Source: Gammaproteobacteria bacterium
Lineage (GTDB): Bacteria; Pseudomonadota; Gammaproteobacteria; SZUA-229
DNA: 23,258 nt
Assembly (NCBI GenBank): GCA_013138755.1
Contig: WTCC01000160.1
Coordinates: 1-23,258, forward strand
Direction of reading: 5' to 3'
Shown: positions 17,488 to 23,258 of the stretch, piece after piece
How positions within the stretch are numbered: position 1 is the first letter of the stretch
Layout of the letters: each line of letters begins with the position of its first letter
Notes under the pieces: model-generated
Database searches by the model: none
The model's input: only the letters and a program-made list of their open reading frames with translations
Told to the model about the DNA's origin: nothing
Made by a program: the position numbers and the translations under genes

Positions 17488-18246
17488 TTAACCTGTACCG
17501 CGTATTTTTTCTGCGATAACGAGTAACTGCTTAATAAATTCATCGCGTTGCGAAATAAATGGCGCGTGACTCGCATCTTCGCATAATGTCACAGCATCCT
17601 GTTGATATTTTACTGACAGTGTTTTGGCTAACTCAGCAGGCACCAGAGTATCTCTGGCGCCTAACATCCAATATAACGGACTTTCGATATGACCTATATT
17701 GCTGCGGAGGTCTGTTTTCAACAAAATATCTAGACCTGTTTGCAATGCCGCCATAGAAGCCTGCCCCCGAGATTCCATACTATTCTGCAACTGCCGAACC
17801 ACGCTCATAGCATCGGAGAGACCTTTGACCTGAAGCGCTAAAAAACGTCGTATGGTTTTTTCCTGATTGAGTGTTAAATCACTGGCAAACTGATCAAACA
17901 CGCTCTCATCAACAGCGCTTGACCAGCCCTCTTGAGTGACAAAACAGGGGTTGGTCGCTACCAATAGCGCAGAAGCTACACGCTGCGGATATAACTCTGC
18001 CAAACGTAGCACCGCAAGCCCACCTAGCGACCAGCCAATCCATAACACCGGACGATGCACCAACGGAACCAGCGCTTTAACGTAATCATCCAGTGTCTTT
18101 GCTTCGACCTCCGCCATGGTGCCATGCCCTGGGAGATCAACGACAACCGCATTTATCCAGTCAGGAAGCTGTGTAATACAATCGTCCCATACTGCACTAT
18201 TCATAGCCCAGCCATGAACAAAAACACAAGTCACTGAATCATGCAT
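17488..18246 (-). CDS. bioH: Pimeloyl-ACP methyl ester carboxylesterase BioH
   Basis: A 252-residue alpha/beta hydrolase that removes the methyl group added by BioC, releasing pimeloyl-ACP for BioF. Catalytic triad: Ser73 in GWSLGG, Asp199 in GARDTLVP, His227 in ASHAPF. The oxyanion region HGWAMNS and the closing sequence match the family at normal length. A ribosome site (CAGGA, eight bases from the ATG) supports the start. It is followed by bioC, so the entry and exit enzymes of pimelate synthesis are made together. bioA, bioB, bioD and bioF are not in the window. Confidence 0.93.
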   Translation of the reverse strand: MHDSVTCVFVHGWAMNSAVWDDCITQLPDWINAVVVDLPGHGTMAEVEAKTLDDYVKALVPLVHRPVLWIGWSLGGLAVLRLAELYPQRVASALLVATNPCFVTQEGWSSAVDESVFDQFASDLTLNQEKTIRRFLALQVKGLSDAMSVVRQLQNSMESRGQASMAALQTGLDILLKTDLRSNIGHIESPLYWMLGARDTLVPAELAKTLSVKYQQDAVTLCEDASHAPFISQRDEFIKQLLVIAEKIRGTG

Positions 18247-18368
18247 AAATTTTCCTGAAAAAACTATTCCTTACCAATAACACGCCCATCTACTCAAGCA
18301 ATTAGCCAACACCTGAGGTAAGCTTGCGCACTGCTAACCGTTGACACATCAATGAAAAACCCATATCC

Positions 18369-18974
18369 ATGGAACACATTCTCAACATCCTATTATTTTG
18401 TAGCCTAGCTTACCTCATCGGCTCTTTTTCAACCGCTATTATCACTTGTAAGATAATGGGTATCGAAGACCCGCGTAAAACAGGTTCTAACAACCCGGGA
18501 GCAACTAATGTTTTACGTCATGGCGGTAAAAAGGCGGCTGTCATCACTCTGATTGGGGACATGGTAAAAGGTCTGCTTCCGATATTAATAGCCCTGCAGT
18601 TTCACACCGACAACCTACTCATCGGGCTTGTCGGTTTATTCGCCTTATTAGGGCACATTTTCCCCGTTTACTATCATTTCAGAGGTGGTAAAGGTGTTGC
18701 CACCTACTACGGCGTTATCCTGGGTATCAACTGGCAGGTTGGCATCATAGCGCTCGCTATCTGGCTGCTAGCGGCTGCGTTACTAAAAATATCATCGCTG
18801 TCCGCACTTATTTCTATCTTTCTAACACCGTTGCTTCTCTGGTATTTTTCTCCATCTGTCGAACTCTGCGGCGCTGTTGCAGCCATGAGTCTTTTTGTCT
18901 TCTGGCGCCATCAGCGCAACATCAAGTCTCTCCTGCAAGGCACCGAAGTAAAAATCGGGAAAAGCGCTAAATAG
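18369..18974 (+). CDS. plsY: Glycerol-3-phosphate acyltransferase PlsY
   Basis: A 201-residue inner-membrane enzyme that transfers the acyl group of acyl-phosphate to glycerol-3-phosphate, the first step of phospholipid synthesis. Five hydrophobic segments are visible. Conserved motifs: GSNNPGATN (39-47), FRGGKGVAT (104-112) and the C-terminal [16 protein letters not shown]. The usual first motif reads SGNPGATN; here it is GSNNPGATN, a common variant. The last eight bases overlap the 3' end of the convergent tsaD. The gap to bioH (122 bases) shows no convincing site. Confidence 0.95.
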   Translation: MEHILNILLFCSLAYLIGSFSTAIITCKIMGIEDPRKTGSNNPGATNVLRHGGKKAAVITLIGDMVKGLLPILIALQFHTDNLLIGLVGLFALLGHIFPVYYHFRGGKGVATYYGVILGINWQVGIIALAIWLLAAALLKISSLSALISIFLTPLLLWYFSPSVELCGAVAAMSLFVFWRHQRNIKSLLQGTEVKIGKSAK

Positions 18975-20004
18975 CACTCAATTCTTGCATTGACCAGCGA
19001 GCTCTGGCATCAATTTCTAGCGGCTGTCTCTCACCTGCTACCAGGCGTAAGCAGCCTGCCTGCGCGATCATGGCACCATTATCAGTACAAAACTCAATCC
19101 GAGGGTAATACAGATTGCCCGCCAGCTGCTCGACCATCTCACCCAGAGCAGCTCTCAATCGCTTGTTAGCGCCCACTCCACCAGCAATTACCAGGCGACT
19201 ACAGTGCTGCTGCTCTAACGCTCTCCGGCATTTAATCTTCAAAGTATCCACCACGGCTTCCTCGAACGCCAATGAGATATCAGCCTTAGTCTGCATCGAT
19301 AATTCACCCTCTAAACTAGATTTTTTCGCTTCAGACTGCATAGTGTTCAAAGCAAACGTTTTCAAGCCACTGAAACTAAAATCTAACCCTGGTCGATCTA
19401 CCATGGGACGTGGGAATTTATAAACGCCTTGCTCACCATTTTCTGCCATTGCAGCTAGTGCCGGGCCACCGGGGTAACCCAGGCCAAGTAGTTTCGCCGT
19501 TTTATCAAACGCTTCGCCTGCCGCATCATCAAGGCTTTGGCCTAATAATTCATATTGCCCGATGCCTTTTACATAAGCTAACAGCGTATGCCCACCGGAC
19601 ACTAGCAGGGCGACAAAAGGAAATGCCGGCGGATTCTCTTCCAGCATCGGCGCCAGTAGATGGCCTTCCATATGATGCACTTCGACAGCAGGAATCCCTA
19701 ACGCCCACGCCAGAGAGCGTCCAACCGATGCCCCGGACATCAATGCACCGATCAAACCGGGACCCGCCGTATACGCAATACCATCAATCATTGATTTTTC
19801 TATGTTTGCCTGCTGCAATATCTGCTCTAATAAAGGCACCAGATAGCGGATATGATCTCTTGAGGCCAATTCTGGCACTACTCCGCCGTATTCTGCGTGC
19901 AATTCTACCTGGCTGTGCAGAATATGCGCCAACAGGCCTTTTTCACTATCGAACAATGCAATACCGGTTTCGTCACAAGAGCTTTCAATACCTAAAACAA
20001 TCAT
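18967..20004 (-). CDS. tsaD: tRNA N6-threonylcarbamoyladenosine transferase TsaD
   Basis: A 345-residue ASKHA-fold enzyme that, with TsaB and TsaE, moves threonylcarbamoyl from its AMP ester to A37 of tRNAs reading ANN codons. N-terminal [17 protein letters not shown]; metal ligands His111 and His115 in HHMEGH, at the same positions as in E. coli; [33 protein letters not shown]; and [10 protein letters not shown] near the C-terminus. It is complete and of normal length. It converges on plsY with an eight-base overlap and is divergent from rpsU, as in many gammaproteobacteria, but the intergenic gap is unusually long (357 bases) and structured. Confidence 0.97.
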   Translation of the reverse strand: MIVLGIESSCDETGIALFDSEKGLLAHILHSQVELHAEYGGVVPELASRDHIRYLVPLLEQILQQANIEKSMIDGIAYTAGPGLIGALMSGASVGRSLAWALGIPAVEVHHMEGHLLAPMLEENPPAFPFVALLVSGGHTLLAYVKGIGQYELLGQSLDDAAGEAFDKTAKLLGLGYPGGPALAAMAENGEQGVYKFPRPMVDRPGLDFSFSGLKTFALNTMQSEAKKSSLEGELSMQTKADISLAFEEAVVDTLKIKCRRALEQQHCSRLVIAGGVGANKRLRAALGEMVEQLAGNLYYPRIEFCTDNGAMIAQAGCLRLVAGERQPLEIDARARWSMQELSAI

Positions 20005-20061
20005 AATTTATTCTTTTATTTCGCTACAGGGCCAATAGACCAATTATTTTTTCAATTTGGC

Positions 20062-20079
20062 TTTTAGGTTTACCTAAAA
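20062..20079. promoter_or_regulatory. Perfect 18-base palindrome, candidate operator in the tsaD-rpsU gap
   Basis: TTTTAGGT-TT-ACCTAAAA is an exact inverted repeat of two 8-base arms. It overlaps the -35 region of the putative rpsU promoter and lies 57 bases upstream of the tsaD start, so a bound protein could affect either gene. The TTTAGG...CCTAAA shape recalls operators of DtxR/MntR-type metalloregulators, but that is only a resemblance. Confidence 0.6.
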
Positions 20080-20091
20080 ATAAGATATAAT
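20064..20091 (+). promoter_or_regulatory. Putative sigma-70 promoter for rpsU
   Basis: A consensus -10 TATAAT lies at 20086-20091. The -35 is poor (TTAGGT at 20064-20069, 16-base spacing) and sits inside the palindrome. Transcription would start near 20098 and give a leader of about 260 bases that includes the hairpin at 20099 and the whole repeat array. Confidence 0.55.
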
Positions 20092-20098
20092 ACGTGAT

Positions 20099-20124
20099 TC
20101 CGCTACATTCTTTGCGGATTTTTT
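20099..20124 (+). terminator. Hairpin plus T-run at the start of the rpsU leader (possible attenuator)
   Basis: TCCGC, ten-base loop, GCGGA, then six T. The form is that of a weak intrinsic terminator, but it lies right at the expected 5' end of the rpsU transcript. It could be a 5' stabilising stem, an attenuator, or the edge of the repeat insertion. Confidence 0.35.
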
Positions 20125-20333
20125 ATGTCCATGGATGGACTGTATAACGCAAAGAGCCAGGAAGGCGGTGCGAATATGTCCATGGATGGACTGTATATCG
20201 CAAGGAGCCAGGGATGGCAATGCGAATATGTTCATGGACGAACAAAATATCGCAAAGAGCCAGGAAGGCGGTGCGAATATGTTCAAGGATGAACCGTATC
20301 TCACATGGAACCATAAATGGTGGTGTGAGGATG
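20125..20333. repeat. Four-copy 51/52-base tandem repeat with conserved paired hairpins
   Basis: Units: 20125-20175 (51), 20176-20227 (52), 20228-20278 (51), and a diverged fourth at 20279-20333. Each begins ATGTyC. Hairpin 1 is GTCCA-TGGA-TGGAC in units 1 and 2; the stem becomes GTTC...GAAC in units 3 and 4, a compensatory C-G to T-A change. Hairpin 2 has outer arms CGCA/TGCG in units 1-3 and CTCACA/TGTGAG in unit 4. Its inner stem is GCC/GGC in units 1 and 3, GCCA/TGGC in unit 2 and ACCA/TGGT in unit 4. Units 1 and 2 share their first 22 bases; units 1 and 3 share 32 bases across hairpin 2. Short frames stay open on both strands, but the one-base insertion in unit 2 shifts them, so coding is unlikely. 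There are no spacers, so it is not CRISPR. I recognise no named family. Confidence 0.85.
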
Positions 20334-20361
20334 TATTTTAATTTATTTTTAAGAGAGCACT

Positions 20362-20592
20362 ATGCCAGCTATACGAGTAAAAGAAAACGAGCCCTTTGAT
20401 GTAGCTCTACGTCGTTTTAAACGTTCATGTGAGAAAGCCGGTGTTTTAACCGAAATTCGCAAACGTGAAGCGTACGAAAAACCAACAACTGAACGCAAAC
20501 GTAAAGCCGCTGCAGCAGTTAAACGTCACTTGAAAAAACTTTCAAAAGAACGCAATAAGTTTTCACGTTCACCTCACCAACGTCGCCGTTAA
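20362..20592 (+). CDS. rpsU: 30S ribosomal protein S21
   Basis: A 76-residue basic ribosomal protein that helps 30S subunits engage mRNA. The core [26 protein letters not shown] and [23 protein letters not shown] is almost identical to the E. coli protein (71 residues); the C-terminus is a few residues longer and ends in a run of Arg. A purine-rich AAGAGAG precedes the ATG. The long upstream leader carries the structured repeat array. yqeY follows after 62 bases; the usual dnaG and rpoD are not downstream. Confidence 0.97.
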   Translation: MPAIRVKENEPFDVALRRFKRSCEKAGVLTEIRKREAYEKPTTERKRKAAAAVKRHLKKLSKERNKFSRSPHQRRR

Positions 20593-20654
20593 TTTCATTA
20601 TCACTGTACACCCAAGTATTCCAACTTTAATACGGACATAGTGTTTAATAAACA

Positions 20655-21110
20655 ATGAGTGAACTCCAAAAGCAGATTCAGGGCTCTGTTATCAGCGCAA
20701 TGAAGTCAGGTGAAAAAGAACGCCTTGCCATCATCCGTCTTATAACTTCAGCTATGAAACAGATAGAAGTTGATGAACGCATCGAACTTGATGATGCACG
20801 CGTTATCGCTATTCTGGACAAGATGGTAAAACAGCGCCGCGAGTCAATTGCACAATTTAAAACGGCTGAACGTGATGACCTGGTGAAACAGGAAAATTAT
20901 GAGATCGGCATCATTCAGGAATTCTTACCAGAAGCGCTGAGCGAAGAAGAAGTGGACGACATCGTCAACCAGGCCATCGATAAAACTGGTGCATCTTCGA
21001 TCAAAGACATGGGTAAAGTAATGGGTATAGTAAAACCTCAGATTATCGGTCGTGCTGACATGGGTGAAATCAGTGGTCGCATCAAGTCATTACTAACGAC
21101 CAATAGCTAA
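20655..21110 (+). CDS. yqeY: GatB/YqeY domain protein
   Basis: A 151-residue cytoplasmic protein made only of the YqeY domain, which is the C-terminal tRNA-contacting domain of the GatB amidotransferase subunit. N-terminal helices (IQGSVISAMKSGEKERLAIIRLITSAMKQIEVDERIELDD) and the C-terminal MGKVMGIVKPQIIGRADMGEIS block are conserved. Its function is not established. A stand-alone yqeY right after rpsU is common in gammaproteobacteria, usually between rpsU and dnaG. No clear ribosome site precedes the ATG. Confidence 0.93.
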   Translation: MSELQKQIQGSVISAMKSGEKERLAIIRLITSAMKQIEVDERIELDDARVIAILDKMVKQRRESIAQFKTAERDDLVKQENYEIGIIQEFLPEALSEEEVDDIVNQAIDKTGASSIKDMGKVMGIVKPQIIGRADMGEISGRIKSLLTTNS

Positions 21111-21188
21111 CGACTCACCCTTAGAATATAACGTTACAAACAATAAACCCACATAATAACCATAAGCAACCACACTCTCATCTAATTC

Positions 21189-22253
21189 ATGAGCACACTC
21201 AAAAACGATCGATTCATTAGAGCTCTATTTCGCCAACCTGTCGACCGCACGCCGGTTTGGATCATGCGCCAGGCAGGTCGTTATCTGCCAGAATACCGTG
21301 AAATACGCGCTACCGCAGGCGATTTTATGACCTTGTGCAGCACGCCTGAACTAGCCTGTGAAGTAACCTTACAACCGTTGCGCAGATTCGACCTTGATGC
21401 TGCCATCTTATTTTCAGACATTTTGACAATTCCCGATGCCATGGGTTTAGGTCTCTATTTCTCTGAGGGTGAAGGTCCAAAATTTAAACGTACGCTGGAC
21501 TCTGCCAGTGATATAAAAAAATTAGCCATACCTGATCCTGCCGACAAATTATCTTATGTGACCGATGCTGTCTCATTGATTCGCAAAGAGCTAGACGGAT
21601 CCGTACCACTGATTGGATTCGCCGGTAGCCCATGGACCTTAGCCACTTATATGGTCGAAGGCGGTAGCAGTAAAACCTTTTCAAAGGTCAAAGCTTTACT
21701 GTTTGAAGATCCTGCATCTGCTCATATGTTAATGAGTAAACTGGCAGACTCTGTTGCCAGTTATCTCAATGCACAGATTGAAGCAGGCGCGCAAGCAGTA
21801 ATGGTGTTTGACAGCTGGGGTGGTGCACTAACAACGCCACACTACAAAGCTTTCTCTCTAGCGTATATGCAACAGATTGTAGACCAGCTAATACGAGAAA
21901 AAGATGGCCAGAAAATTCCGGTAATTTTATTTACCAAAGGCGGCGGTTTGTGGTTACAGGATATCGCCGACACAGGCTGTGACGCCGTTGGTTTAGACTG
22001 GTCTGTTGATATCAATCTCGCTCGTCAGCAAATTGGCGACAAAGTTGCACTACAGGGCAATATGGACCCTGCCATCATGGCGACCAATCCCGATGTCATC
22101 AAACAGGAAGCCGCTCGCATCCTTGCAGGATTTGGCCATGGTAACGGACATGTGTTCAACCTGGGTCATGGCATCACGCCAAACATCACGCCTGATAATG
22201 TTGCCGCACTGGTTGATGCTGTGCACGATGAAAGCGCTCAATACCACGATTAA
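21189..22253 (+). CDS. hemE: Uroporphyrinogen decarboxylase
   Basis: A 354-residue cytoplasmic enzyme that removes four carboxyl groups from uroporphyrinogen III to give coproporphyrinogen III in haem synthesis. Signatures: [16 protein letters not shown] (22-37) with the substrate-binding Arg residues, FSDIL with Asp77, [17 protein letters not shown] with Tyr154, and the C-terminal [15 protein letters not shown]. Complete and of normal length. It lies 78 bases after yqeY in the same direction and may be transcribed with it. hemE is not the gene I would expect here. Confidence 0.96.
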   Translation: MSTLKNDRFIRALFRQPVDRTPVWIMRQAGRYLPEYREIRATAGDFMTLCSTPELACEVTLQPLRRFDLDAAILFSDILTIPDAMGLGLYFSEGEGPKFKRTLDSASDIKKLAIPDPADKLSYVTDAVSLIRKELDGSVPLIGFAGSPWTLATYMVEGGSSKTFSKVKALLFEDPASAHMLMSKLADSVASYLNAQIEAGAQAVMVFDSWGGALTTPHYKAFSLAYMQQIVDQLIREKDGQKIPVILFTKGGGLWLQDIADTGCDAVGLDWSVDINLARQQIGDKVALQGNMDPAIMATNPDVIKQEAARILAGFGHGNGHVFNLGHGITPNITPDNVAALVDAVHDESAQYHD

Positions 22254-22328
22254 CCTCAGCAAATTTATTCACGCTGCTATTACCGTTTCGTTATACTCTG
22301 CGTTAAATCCATAACAGCGAATGTAATT

Positions 22329-23258
22329 ATGTTTTTGAACAAACGTAATTTCTTAATAATCTTCTCTTACTTTCTACTCACTTTACTCTGTGTCTGCGCG
22401 ACAACTATCCACGCAGAACAGCAGAATGCCCAACCAGTAACAAAACAACTAAAAGAAACAGCACGGCCTAAGATTGGCCTGGTACTCAGCGGTGGTGGTG
22501 CACGTGGCTTTGCTCACATCGGTGTATTAAAAGTGCTTGAGGCAAACAACGTACCGATTGATTATGTCGTCGGTACCAGCATGGGCTCTATCATCGGTGG
22601 TCTGTATGCGATCGGCTTAAGCCCTGAAGAAATTGAACATGGCGTAAATGGTATCGCATGGGACAAAGTGTTTGATGATTTCGCCCATCGTGAACACAAA
22701 ACATTTCGCCGTAAACAAGATGACTTCGATTTTTTCGATATTCACCGCGTCGGCATAACTGATGACGGACTACAACTTTCGCCCGGTCTTATCGAAGGAC
22801 AACAGATTGAGATTGCACTCGACCGCCTTGCCTACCCGGGCTTTCACATTAACGATTACGATAAATTAAGAATTCCTTTTCGTGCCATCGCAACGAATAT
22901 CGAAGATGGCGAACCCTTTATCATCAAAAATGGCAATATTGCGCGTGCGATGCGTGCCAGTATGTCTATTCCAGGCGCGCTACCCCCTATAACCATCGAT
23001 GACACACTGTTAGTAGACGGCGGTATTGCCAATAACGTACCCATCGATATTGCACGTGAAATGGGGGCTGATATCGTTATCGTTGTTGACATCAGTGCGC
23101 CACTGTCGAAAAAAGAAGACATTAAATCAAGCGTGGATGTAACCGGTCAGCTAACCACTGTCCTGACTCGGCGCATCGCTGATATCCAACTTAAAACATT
23201 AAAGGATAAAGACGTTTTAATTATCCCTGGCGCAGCAGAAATCACATCTTCTGATTTC
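22329..23258 (+). CDS. Secreted patatin-like phospholipase, N-terminal part (cut by window end)
   Basis: 310 codons are open to the last base. A signal peptide (hydrophobic about 8-28, cleavage likely after IHA) is followed by a patatin domain: oxyanion motif GGGARG (55-60), nucleophile Ser84 in GTSMG, and catalytic Asp230 in DGG. This is a Ser-Asp dyad lipase. The export signal plus N-terminal patatin domain fits PlpD-type (type Vd) proteins, in which POTRA and beta-barrel parts follow; those parts would lie beyond the window, so a smaller periplasmic RssA/YchK-like lipase is not ruled out. The start at 22329 has a weak ribosome site but gives the signal peptide. A TATACT (22292-22297) could be a -10 for its own promoter. 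Confidence 0.88.
   Translation, partial: MFLNKRNFLIIFSYFLLTLLCVCATTIHAEQQNAQPVTKQLKETARPKIGLVLSGGGARGFAHIGVLKVLEANNVPIDYVVGTSMGSIIGGLYAIGLSPEEIEHGVNGIAWDKVFDDFAHREHKTFRRKQDDFDFFDIHRVGITDDGLQLSPGLIEGQQIEIALDRLAYPGFHINDYDKLRIPFRAIATNIEDGEPFIIKNGNIARAMRASMSIPGALPPITIDDTLLVDGGIANNVPIDIAREMGADIVIVVDISAPLSKKEDIKSSVDVTGQLTTVLTRRIADIQLKTLKDKDVLIIPGAAEITSSDF

Noticed and set aside
17463..17576. N-terminal extension of BioC to an ATG at 17576
   Set aside because: It would overlap bioH by 89 bases, and the added residues are unlike BioC N-termini.
19410..20006. 198-codon plus-strand frame opposite the tsaD 5' half
   Set aside because: It is fully antisense to a well-conserved gene, has no recognisable motif and is low in complexity; a frame shadow of tsaD.
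20125..20333. CRISPR array
   Set aside because: Units follow each other with no unique spacers, copies diverge inside the unit, and no cas gene is nearby.
20214..20399. 61-codon plus-strand frame running from the repeats into rpsU
   Set aside because: It overlaps rpsU out of frame and arises from the repeat unit; no independent support.

Overview
The window is chromosomal DNA from a gammaproteobacterium. Evidence: the gene run ggt-fdx-coaD-rsmD-M16-M16 facing ftsY-ftsE-ftsX-rpoH, which matches (from memory) an arrangement in Pseudomonas-type genomes; a tsaD/rpsU divergent pair; a gamma-type RpoH with its RpoH box; the BioC/BioH route to pimeloyl-ACP; and GspA/GspB accessory proteins of type II secretion. 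I cannot name the genus. It is ordinary housekeeping DNA: no phage, insertion sequence, CRISPR array, tRNA or rRNA is visible.

Layout. 2-1027: 3' part of a membrane diguanylate cyclase. 1133-3597: gspA-gspB. 3615-4232 (-): rluA. 4406-6571: hybrid histidine kinase. 6576-12534 (-): a six-gene operon, in transcription order active M16 protease, inactive M16 partner, rsmD, coaD, ferredoxin, ggt. 12683-16444: ftsY, ftsE, ftsX, rpoH. 16584-18246 (-): bioH-bioC. 18369-18974: plsY. 18967-20004 (-): tsaD. 20005-20361: a 357-base gap with a palindrome, a promoter, a hairpin and a four-copy 51-base structured repeat. 20362-22253: rpsU, yqeY, hemE. 22329-end: 5' part of a secreted patatin-like phospholipase.

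Two regulatory structures stand out. First, a perfect CIRCE element (TTAGCACTC-N9-GAGTGCTAA, 15533-15559) lies just before rpoH, so the repressor HrcA probably controls the heat-shock sigma factor itself. Second, the gap before rpsU holds tandem 51/52-base units, each able to form two hairpins. Base changes between units are compensatory in both hairpins, and a one-base insertion breaks any reading frame while keeping the hairpin. This points to selection or copying at the level of RNA or DNA structure, possibly in a long rpsU leader. A perfect 18-base palindrome overlaps the -35 region of the promoter that would produce this leader.

Smaller points: rpsU is followed by yqeY and hemE rather than dnaG-rpoD; the diguanylate cyclase has Asn in place of a guanine-contacting Asp; FtsY has Phe in place of Thr in its DAxTGQ motif; and a heptamer repeat cluster sits between ftsY and ftsE.
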